Source of the DNA: Flavobacterium sp.
GTDB taxonomy: Bacteria > Bacteroidota > Bacteroidia > Flavobacteriales > Flavobacteriaceae
Assembly: GCA_003449615.1 (NCBI GenBank)
Contig: DMHA01000010.1
Location: 1 to 13,995 of the forward strand
Reading direction: 5' to 3'
DNA length: 13,995 bases
Below, piece by piece: positions 7,549-13,995 of this stretch; the first letter of the stretch is position 1, and the number at the start of each line of letters is the position of its first letter. Made by a program: the position numbers and the translations under genes. The notes beneath the pieces were generated by a model. It saw only the letters and a list, made by a program, of their open reading frames with translations. It was not told where the DNA came from and did no database searches.

Positions 7549-9690
7549 ATGAAAACACGTTTACTATTTTTTTTATTAATGACTTTTTTGTTTGCAAAAG
7601 CCCAGACTGTTTCTACAGCCGTTGGTTCAACATCGGGTGATGTAATAGGAAATGCTTCAGTTTCTAGATTTTATGGGCCTTATGGTATCGCTAGTGATGG
7701 TGGAGATGTTACTGTTACAGACAGTCGAAACAACAAAATCAAGGTTATTTATTCAGATAATTCTACTGCATTAAGGGCGGGTAGTACCACTGCTGGATTT
7801 GTAAACGGAACTGGAGTCGCAGCAAGATTTAACAGTCCAACTGGAATTGCAAGAACAAGGTTTAATAATTTTGTTATTTGTGATACAGGTAATAATGCAA
7901 TTAGAGGGCTTACCTCTGCTGGAGTGGTCACTACTGTATCGGGTGGTACTTTAGGCTTTCTGGATGGACATCAAACAGTTGCTCAATTTAATCAGCCTTA
8001 TGGGATAGCCGTAGATACTAGAAATGATGATATTTATGTTGCGGATACTTTTAATCATAAAATCAGAAAAGTTAGTGCTTTTACAGTGTCAACTTTTGCA
8101 GGAAGCACTCAAGGTTATACTGACGGAACAGGTTCAGCTGCTCAATTTGACACTCCCATGGGACTTGTAGTTGATACTAATGGAAATGTATTTGTATTAG
8201 ATAAAGCACGCATCCGAAAAATTACTCCAGCTGGTATAGTTACTACATTTGCAGGAGGTTCCGTTGTAGGCTATCAAGATGGAAATGGAACGAATGCAAG
8301 ATTTGGCTCAGCGTCCAGTGGAATAACAATAGATGCCAATAATAATCTTTATGTTGCCGATATCAATAATTATAGAATTAGAAAAATAACTCCTGCGGGA
8401 GATGTTACTACCTATGCAGGTACGGGAACTGTAGGCTCATTAGACGGTGATGCTTCAATTGCTACTTTTAGTACTGCACCTGGTCTTGTAATTAAGTTGG
8501 GAACTACAATTTTATATGTTGCAGATTATGGTAACGAAAGAATTCGAAAGGTGGTTGCACCAGCTTTGCCGGTTCTTTCATCGGTAACTTTGAGTGGAAT
8601 AAATTCGACAGGCGCTACATTTAATTACACGATTACTCCTAATAATACTACCACTACTTCTAAGATTAAATATGGTTATTCAAGTACACTTTTAAATAAC
8701 GAAATCATCGGTTTTAGTGCTTCAGGAAGTTCTGCTGTTAATGGTAATGTGGTTTTAACAGGTATTACCCCTAGTACCTTGGTGTATTATCAAGTTCAAA
8801 TTACTAATCCTGCGGGCACTGTTAGTAGCTCAACGGGGTCTTTTACTACTTTGTCTGGCCCTCCACAATTATTAGCTCAATATAATTTTGATAACGCTTA
8901 TGAAAATATAAATGGCAGTTTTCCTTTTTCATCTACTGGAACTTCATTTGTTAATGATAGAAATGGAGACAGTCAAAAAGCATTAAGAATAACTAATGTT
9001 AATTCAAGTATTGCAACACTTCCTTTTTTGCCAACATCTAGCAGTTCAAGAACAATTTCATTATGGTATAAAACGGATACTTTTACGTCAGGAACACCTA
9101 ATATTTTTGTTTATGGGTCTAATGCAAGTAATCAATATTTTGGACATTATGTTAATTCGGTTGGTAATTCCTTTTTATGGTCTTATGTAACAGATTTTAA
9201 TTTTGGAGGCAGTTATGTTCAAAACACTTGGAGACATGCAGTATTTACTTATGATGGAACTAGTGTAAAACTTTATATTAATGGAACTTACATAGGACAA
9301 CAAAACTACACGTTAAACACAGGAAATTCAATTGGATTTAAATTGGGAGGTGCAGGTTTGGTAATAGAAGTTGATGATCTAAAAATTTATAATTACGCAT
9401 TGTCACAAACTGACATCACCAGTTTATACACCAACAACACTTTATCATCTTCTGAGTTTGCAAAAAACAATTTAAAAATTGCCTTATATCCAAACCCTGT
9501 AAACGATGTTTTAAATATAGAAAGCGAAACTGAAATAAAATCGGTAGAAATATTCAATTTGTTGGGTCAAAAAGTGAAAACTTCTTCTTCAAAACAAGTT
9601 AATGTTTTTGATTTAGCAACAGGAACTTATATGGTTAGAATTCAAGATAAAAACAATGGAGTTGCAACTAAAAAGATAGTGAAACAATAA
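7549..9690 (+). CDS. Secreted NHL-repeat / LamG-like protein with T9SS type A sorting domain
   Basis: A 713-residue exported protein with a signal peptide at 1-19 (LLFFLLMTFLFAKAQ). Residues 21-336 form about six NHL repeats; the clearest are at 142-176 (FNQPYGIAVD, IYVADTFNHKIRKV) and 246-282 (LYVADINNYRIRKITPAG), while the first two are degenerate. This predicts a six-bladed propeller. Residues 341-435 resemble a fibronectin type III domain. Residues 439-628 match a LamG/concanavalin-like domain (ISLWYKTDTF, WRHAVFTYDGTSVKLYINGT, VDDLKIYNYAL). The last 70 residues form a T9SS type A sorting domain (IALYPNPVNDVLNIE, VEIFNLLGQKV, TGTYMVRI) that directs passage through PorSS/T9SS and cleavage at the surface. 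No catalytic motif is visible; binding of carbohydrate or protein is the likely role. It is transcribed divergently from the sensor kinase, with an operator-like repeat between them, and ends at a strong hairpin. Confidence 0.93.
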   Translation: MKTRLLFFLLMTFLFAKAQTVSTAVGSTSGDVIGNASVSRFYGPYGIASDGGDVTVTDSRNNKIKVIYSDNSTALRAGSTTAGFVNGTGVAARFNSPTGIARTRFNNFVICDTGNNAIRGLTSAGVVTTVSGGTLGFLDGHQTVAQFNQPYGIAVDTRNDDIYVADTFNHKIRKVSAFTVSTFAGSTQGYTDGTGSAAQFDTPMGLVVDTNGNVFVLDKARIRKITPAGIVTTFAGGSVVGYQDGNGTNARFGSASSGITIDANNNLYVADINNYRIRKITPAGDVTTYAGTGTVGSLDGDASIATFSTAPGLVIKLGTTILYVADYGNERIRKVVAPALPVLSSVTLSGINSTGATFNYTITPNNTTTTSKIKYGYSSTLLNNEIIGFSASGSSAVNGNVVLTGITPSTLVYYQVQITNPAGTVSSSTGSFTTLSGPPQLLAQYNFDNAYENINGSFPFSSTGTSFVNDRNGDSQKALRITNVNSSIATLPFLPTSSSSRTISLWYKTDTFTSGTPNIFVYGSNASNQYFGHYVNSVGNSFLWSYVTDFNFGGSYVQNTWRHAVFTYDGTSVKLYINGTYIGQQNYTLNTGNSIGFKLGGAGLVIEVDDLKIYNYALSQTDITSLYTNNTLSSSEFAKNNLKIALYPNPVNDVLNIESETEIKSVEIFNLLGQKVKTSSSKQVNVFDLATGTYMVRIQDKNNGVATKKIVKQ

Positions 9691-9713
9691 TTTGAATTAG
9701 TAGCATATTATTG

Positions 9714-9750
9714 AAAAACCCTTTTAAGAAAATTTCCTGAAAGGGTTTTT
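9714..9750. terminator. Bidirectional rho-independent terminator
   Basis: aaaaacccttt (9714-9724) pairs perfectly over 11 bp with aaagggttttt (9740-9750), leaving a 15-base loop. On the plus strand T-rich sequence continues (gattttt); on the minus strand the stem itself ends in TTTTT. It sits between the convergent ends of the NHL gene (stop 9690) and the FabH-like gene (stop at 9756), so it can serve both. Confidence 0.85.
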
Positions 9751-9755
9751 GATTT

Positions 9756-10814
9756 TTAATATCTATATACAAAGGCATTAATATTCATTCCTGCTCCAAC
9801 GGAGGCAAAAATTAAAACATCTCCTTTATGGAGTTCTTGATTTTCTATTTTTCCTCGAATCAATAAATCCAATAGTGTGGGAACGGTCGCTACACTGCTA
9901 TTACCTAGTTCGTGAATGCTCATTGGCATAACATCTTTAGGGACAGATTTGCCGTATAATTTGTAAAAACGGTGAATAATGGCTTCATCCATTTTTTCAT
10001 TGGCTTGATGAATGAGGATTTTTTTTACTTCATCAATAGCAATTCCACTTTTATCTAGGCAACTTTTCATAGCCAGAGGAACTTGGCTCAATGCAAATTC
10101 ATATATTTTTCGGCCAAACATTTTGATGTATTTAATGTCAGGGTCTAAATCAGGGTTGTATGATTTTCCGAAAAACAAATAACCCGCTTCATCATTTGCA
10201 AAAGTGGCACTTTCGTAGGATAACATTCCTGTTTCATCATTCGATGCTTCTATAATTGTGGCGCCAGCACCATCTGAATATATCATTGAATCTCTGTCGT
10301 GATCATCAACTACTCTCGAAAGGGTTTCGGCTCCAATGACCAAACAACGTTTTGCCATTCCAGAAAGGATAAAAGCATTGGCTTGCATTACACCTTCTAC
10401 CCAGCCAGGGCAACCAAAAAGAATATCATAAGCCACACATCTTGGATTTTTTATTTGTAATTTATGTTTGACACGTGTGGCTAAACTTGGAATCATGTCC
10501 GACTGCGAAGTGCCTGATTTTACATCTCCAAAATTGTGGGCAAAAATGATGTAATCTATAGTTTCTGGGTCAATACCTGCATTTTTAATGGCTTTTTCTG
10601 AAGCTAAAAAAGCCAAATCTGAGGAACATTGGTCAGGAGCGGCATAGCGTCTTTGGTCGATACCAGTGATACTTTTAAATTTTCCGATTACAACTTCATT
10701 TGGATAGCCAAAAGGACTTCCATCTTCATTCAAAAAAACGTGTTTGTCAAAATCAGTATTGGCAACTTTTATTTCGGGAATGTAACTCCCAACACCTGTT
10801 ATTTTAATTTTCAT
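9756..10814 (-). CDS. 3-oxoacyl-ACP synthase III family protein (FabH-like)
   Basis: A 352-residue thiolase-fold condensing enzyme. All three catalytic residues of the KAS III family are in place: Cys135 in LFGCPGWVEG, His269 in ILIHQANEKM and Asn305 in ELGNSSVATVP. The glycine-rich C-terminal FASVGAGMN is also typical. KAS III enzymes condense an acyl-CoA with malonyl-ACP to begin a fatty-acid or related chain. This form is longer than housekeeping FabH (about 320 residues) and has insertions near the N-terminus (HVFLNEDGSPFGYPNE) and around residues 215-232, as in the paralogous family often annotated ketoacyl-ACP synthase III in Flavobacteriia. No acyl carrier protein or fabD/fabG gene lies next to it, so it stands alone and its starter substrate is unknown. 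Start ATG at 10814; the upstream A/T-rich 142 bp show no exact TAnnTTTG. Confidence 0.92.
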   Translation of the reverse strand: MKIKITGVGSYIPEIKVANTDFDKHVFLNEDGSPFGYPNEVVIGKFKSITGIDQRRYAAPDQCSSDLAFLASEKAIKNAGIDPETIDYIIFAHNFGDVKSGTSQSDMIPSLATRVKHKLQIKNPRCVAYDILFGCPGWVEGVMQANAFILSGMAKRCLVIGAETLSRVVDDHDRDSMIYSDGAGATIIEASNDETGMLSYESATFANDEAGYLFFGKSYNPDLDPDIKYIKMFGRKIYEFALSQVPLAMKSCLDKSGIAIDEVKKILIHQANEKMDEAIIHRFYKLYGKSVPKDVMPMSIHELGNSSVATVPTLLDLLIRGKIENQELHKGDVLIFASVGAGMNINAFVYRY

Positions 10815-10956
10815 TGCAAATAAATAAATATTATTAGGCTAAATTATAGATAAAAATTGATATTTTCAGATAAAAAATACTATGCACGCATATAATTATT
10901 GAATAATGTGTTTTTTTGTAAAAAAATGATAATTTGATGCAAAAACTTGCGAAAGG

Positions 10957-11318
10957 CTACATTTTTATTTTCATTACTGTAGCGATAGACAAAGCTCTTG
11001 TTTTCATGTTTTCGGCTGTTGGGCCTGAAAAATTTTCGTCTATGGTAGTGTTGAAATAGTTGAGCCAAATGGCAAAATGTTCCTCCGAAAGTTTGGATTG
11101 TTGGTTTAAATCGGTGTGAATTTGGAGCACATTTTTTCTGTACATGCCTCTTTCAAAAAGAATTTGTTCCAAAAATCGACTAATTCTTCTAAATGTGGGA
11201 CCAAATCAATTTTTGCCACCTTAATAAAAATATAACTGATTTTGCTGTCGGCGAGCAATTTTAGGTAGAATTCGCTCATCAATAAATGCAAATCTTCGCG
11301 GGTTTGGATGTCGCTCAT
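10957..11318 (-). pseudogene. Group III truncated hemoglobin, frameshifted
   Basis: Two overlapping frames together encode one truncated-hemoglobin family protein of about 120 residues. The first, from ATG 11318 (MSDIQTREDLHLLMSEFY), runs through the E-helix region to LEELVDFW at 11169-11171. The second carries EQILFERGMYRKNVLQIH, then LNQQSKLSEEHFAIWLNYF, and ends ALSIATVMKIKM at 10957. The VLQIH histidine fits the proximal heme ligand. The protein would bind heme and O2 or NO. One base is missing at the GATTTTTGG/AACAA junction: a further G would restore DFW-EQ. Without correction, frame one stops at 11106 with an unrelated tail and loses the heme ligand. An in-frame ATG at 11348 is rejected because it lies in the gcvP terminator. 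It could be a true pseudogene or a one-base sequencing error. Confidence 0.8.
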
Positions 11319-11330
11319 AATTTTATTAAA

Positions 11331-11358
11331 AAAATGTCCCAATTTCAAGGGACATTTT
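11331..11358 (-). terminator. Rho-independent terminator of gcvP
   Basis: aaaatgtccc (11331-11340) and gggacatttt (11349-11358) form a perfect 10-bp stem with an 8-base loop. On the minus strand the stem is followed by more T residues (ending ...ACATTTTTTTAAT). It lies 10 bp after the gcvP stop codon. It separates gcvP from the downstream globin gene and shows that an upstream ATG at 11348 is not the globin start. Confidence 0.85.
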
Positions 11359-11367
11359 GTTTATAAT

Positions 11368-13995
11368 TTAACTCTCCATATAAGCCTCAATCGGCGCACA
11401 ACTACAAACCAAGTTTCTGTCCCCATAAGCATCATCGGCTCTGCGGACGGTTGGCCAGAATTTATTTTCTGCAATATAATCCAATGGAAAAGCCGCTTGC
11501 TCTCGGGTATAAGGAAAATTCCAAACATCGGCAGTGAGCATGGCTAAAGTATGTGGAGCATTTTTCAAAACATTGTTTTTGTCTTCCAAGGTCGAAGCTT
11601 CAATTTCTTTACGAATGGAAATCATTGCTTCACAAAAACGGTCTAATTCTTCCAAGTTTTCACTTTCGGTGGGTTCTATCATCAAAGTTCCAGCCACAGG
11701 AAAAGAAACAGTTGGAGCGTGGAAACCATAATCCATCAAACGTTTGGCAATATCAGTAACTTCTATGCCGCATTGTTTGAAAGGGCGACATTCTATAATC
11801 ATTTCGTGAGCCGCACGACCCATTTCGCCAGAATATAAAGTGTCGTAATGTCCGTTTAATTTTTCTTTGATGTAATTGGCATTCAAAATAGCGAGTTCGG
11901 TGGAACTTTTTAAACCTTCTGCACCCAGCATTGAAATGTAGCCATAAGAAATCAAACAAACCAAAGCCGAACCCCAAGGTGCAGCAGAAATTGCTGTTAT
12001 GGCGTTATCTCCTCCTGTTGGAATGACTGGGTTTGTTGGTAAAAACGGCACCAAATGTTTCGCCACACAGATGGGCCCAACTCCTGGTCCGCCACCGCCG
12101 TGAGGAATAGCAAACGTTTTATGTAAATTCAAGTGGCAAACGTCAGCGCCAATAGTTGCTGGATTTGTCAACCCAACTTGGGCATTCATATTGGCACCAT
12201 CCATATAAACTTGTGCACCGTTTTCGTGAATAATTTTTGTAATTTCACAAATCGCACTTTCAAAAACACCGTGAGTCGAAGGGTAGGTTACCATCAAACA
12301 AGACAAATCAGCTGCGTGTTCTAGGGCTTTTTCACGCAAATCTTCCACATCAATATTTCCATTTTCTAATGTTTTGGTCACAATCACTTTCATTCCCGCC
12401 ATTGCTGCCGAAGCCGGATTGGTTCCGTGTGCCGATGAAGGGATTAAAGCAATATTTCTATGGTGGTCGCCACGTGATTGATGATAGGCACGAATGACCA
12501 TTAGTCCTGCATATTCGCCTTGCGCACCCGAATTGGGCTGTAAAGTGGTTCCTGCAAAACCAGTAATGACGTTTAATTGTTGCTCTAGTTTTCGCAACAT
12601 TTCTTGGTAACCTTGCGCTTGATCTAATGGTGCAAATGGGTGAATATTATTCCAATTTGCTTTACTTAAGGGCAACATTTCAGCAGCAGCATTCAATTTC
12701 ATAGTACAAGAACCCAACGAAATCATCGAATGATTCAAGGATAAATCTTTGCGCTCGAGCATTTTGATGTAACGCATCAAAGCAGTTTCTGAGTGGTATT
12801 TGTTGAAAACTTCGTGTTGCAGGAATGTTGAAGTTCTAATCCCCACCCCAGCCCTCCCCAAAGGGGAGGGAACCGAAACTGGTGCAAATTCTCTATTAAT
12901 TGTTTTTGCAAAAATGGTTGTAATTTTATTGACATCGTCTAATGAAGTAGTTTCATTCAACGAAATAGAAATTGTGTTTTCATCGATGTAATAGAAATTG
13001 ACTTCGTTTTGTTCAGCGATGACACGAACTTTTTTGGCATCAGCTTTTACAACAATAGTATCGAAGAAAGCAGTATTGGTTTGTTCGAAACCTAATTTTT
13101 CTAATTCGTTTGCCAAAGTCGCCGTTAAAGCGTGAAGTTTATTAGCAATGTATCGCAAGCCTTTTGGGCCGTGATAAACGGCATACATTCCAGCCATAAC
13201 GGACAATAAAACTTGTGCGGTACAAATATTGGAAGTCGCTTTATCGCGTTTAATATGTTGTTCACGGGTTTGCAAAGCCATACGAAGTGCACGATTGCCG
13301 TCAGTGTCAACGGTTACGCCAATGATTCTTCCGGGCATACTTCTTTTGTATTCGTCTTTTGTGGCAAAATAGGCAGCGTGTGGTCCGCCATAACCCAACG
13401 GAATTCCTAAACGTTGTGTGGTTCCAAGAACAACAGCAGCTCCCATTTCGCCAGGAGGAGTTAATTTTACTAAACTTAAAATATCGGCAGCAACGGCTAC
13501 TTTTATTTCGTTGGCAGCTGCTTTGGCAATAAAATTTGTGTAATCATAAACTTGTCCATATTTACCAGGATATTGCAGCATCGCTCCAAAAAATTCAGTA
13601 GAAAAATCAAATGTTTCGTGGTTTCCAATCACCAATTCTACGCCAATTGGTGCAGAACGAGTTTGAAGAACCGATAAAGTTTGTGGTAGAATTTCTTCGG
13701 AAACGAAGAATTTATGGATGTTGTTTTTCTTTTGATCACGTGAACGGACATCGAACAGTAACGCCATCGCTTCGGCCGCAGCTGTTCCTTCGTCGAGCAG
13801 TGAAGCATTTGCAATTTCCATCCCTGTGAGTTCGATGACCATGGTTTGAAAATTCAAAATCGCTTCCAAACGACCTTGGGCAATTTCGGCTTGGTAGGGC
13901 GTGTAGGCGGTGCACCAGGCGGGGTTTTCCAACACGTTGCGCACGATCACGCCGGGCGTGTGCGTGCCGTAATAGCCCTGGCCGATGAAGCTCTT
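11368..13995 (-). CDS. gcvP: Glycine dehydrogenase (decarboxylating), P protein, lacking its N-terminus at the window edge
   Basis: The frame is open from the right edge ([15 protein letters not shown] at 13951-13995) to the stop at 11368, giving 875 codons of an expected 950 or so; about 75 N-terminal residues lie outside. The P protein of the glycine cleavage system decarboxylates glycine with pyridoxal phosphate and passes the aminomethyl group to lipoyl-H protein. Both halves of the fused, E. coli-type enzyme are present. The C-terminal half carries the PLP lysine in [18 protein letters not shown] (Lys codon 12118-12120), [15 protein letters not shown] and [15 protein letters not shown]. 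The linker between halves contains [12 protein letters not shown], encoded by a palindromic repeat (12852-12870). Codons at the right edge are almost all G/C-ended, unlike the rest of the gene. No gcvT or gcvH is next to it. A strong terminator follows. Confidence 0.97.
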   Translation of the reverse strand, partial: KSFIGQGYYGTHTPGVIVRNVLENPAWCTAYTPYQAEIAQGRLEAILNFQTMVIELTGMEIANASLLDEGTAAAEAMALLFDVRSRDQKKNNIHKFFVSEEILPQTLSVLQTRSAPIGVELVIGNHETFDFSTEFFGAMLQYPGKYGQVYDYTNFIAKAAANEIKVAVAADILSLVKLTPPGEMGAAVVLGTTQRLGIPLGYGGPHAAYFATKDEYKRSMPGRIIGVTVDTDGNRALRMALQTREQHIKRDKATSNICTAQVLLSVMAGMYAVYHGPKGLRYIANKLHALTATLANELEKLGFEQTNTAFFDTIVVKADAKKVRVIAEQNEVNFYYIDENTISISLNETTSLDDVNKITTIFAKTINREFAPVSVPSPLGRAGVGIRTSTFLQHEVFNKYHSETALMRYIKMLERKDLSLNHSMISLGSCTMKLNAAAEMLPLSKANWNNIHPFAPLDQAQGYQEMLRKLEQQLNVITGFAGTTLQPNSGAQGEYAGLMVIRAYHQSRGDHHRNIALIPSSAHGTNPASAAMAGMKVIVTKTLENGNIDVEDLREKALEHAADLSCLMVTYPSTHGVFESAICEITKIIHENGAQVYMDGANMNAQVGLTNPATIGADVCHLNLHKTFAIPHGGGGPGVGPICVAKHLVPFLPTNPVIPTGGDNAITAISAAPWGSALVCLISYGYISMLGAEGLKSSTELAILNANYIKEKLNGHYDTLYSGEMGRAAHEMIIECRPFKQCGIEVTDIAKRLMDYGFHAPTVSFPVAGTLMIEPTESENLEELDRFCEAMISIRKEIEASTLEDKNNVLKNAPHTLAMLTADVWNFPYTREQAAFPLDYIAENKFWPTVRRADDAYGDRNLVCSCAPIEAYMES
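12839..12872. repeat. Palindromic repeat inserted in frame in gcvP
   Basis: ccctcccc (12852-12859), loop aaa, ggggaggg (12863-12870) form a perfect 8-bp GC-rich hairpin, preceded by atccccaccccag. This resembles a cccc-accccag-ccctcccc-aaa-ggggaggg class of repeat that, from memory, is scattered between genes in Bacteroidota genomes. Here it lies inside gcvP and is read as [12 protein letters not shown], in the variable linker between the two halves of the enzyme, without breaking the frame. Confidence 0.65.

Noticed and set aside
10907..10930. T7/A7 hairpin after the globin as a terminator
   Set aside because: The stem (10911-10917 with 10920-10926) is only A-T pairs with a 2-base loop; too weak and geometrically poor.
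10880..11068. Small minus-strand frame overlapping the end of the globin
   Set aside because: The peptide is low in complexity and shifted relative to the globin coding frame; no family features.
11165..11175. Programmed -1 frameshift in the globin gene
   Set aside because: T-TTT-TGG is not a standard slippery heptamer, since only the P-site codon can re-pair, and P-site slippage would replace the conserved Trp of DFW. A simple one-base loss explains it better.
11319..11348. Longer start for the globin gene at ATG 11348
   Set aside because: The extra 10 codons fall in the gcvP terminator hairpin, and family similarity begins at MSDIQTREDL (11318).

Overview
The window looks like chromosomal DNA from a flavobacterium (phylum Bacteroidota, probably family Flavobacteriaceae). 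The evidence is AT-rich sequence with A-rich leaders rather than Shine-Dalgarno sites, promoter elements of the TAnnTTTG type, a protein with a C-terminal type IX secretion (T9SS) sorting domain, a LytS/LytTR two-component pair whose kinase has a Reg_prop-type sensor, and a one-polypeptide glycine decarboxylase.

Layout, left to right. 1-446 (-): N-terminal part of an MlaE-type lipid-transport permease, running off the left edge. 613-1983 (-): secreted thioredoxin-fold TlpA/ResA-like protein. 2269-3117 and 3202-3735 (-): a family 2 glycosyltransferase and a small SAM methyltransferase, probably cotranscribed. 3815-4576 and 4569-7400 (-): LytTR response regulator and sensor kinase, overlapping by 8 bases. 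7549-9690 (+): large secreted protein with NHL propeller, FN3-like, LamG-like and T9SS domains. 9756-10814 (-): FabH-like ketoacyl synthase. 10957-11318 (-): group III truncated hemoglobin interrupted by a frameshift. 11368-13995 (-): gcvP, missing its N-terminus at the right edge.

The most coherent unit is the kinase/regulator pair with the divergent NHL/T9SS gene. Their shared 148-bp intergenic region holds a perfect 13-bp direct repeat with a 21-bp period, the geometry of a LytTR-family operator. It abuts a plausible promoter (TTG, 22 bp, TAATTTTG) pointing at the NHL gene. The inference is that the sensor drives export of a surface or secreted propeller protein.

Other points of note: dispersed-repeat-like palindromes, one inserted in frame in gcvP and one overlapping the methyltransferase start; the single-base frameshift in the globin; the TTG start of the kinase; and a strongly GC-ended codon stretch in gcvP at the right edge. 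No RNA gene, CRISPR array, insertion sequence or prophage gene was recognised. No gene-free stretch exceeds 300 bases; the longest (1984-2268) is AT-rich with only a weak inverted repeat.
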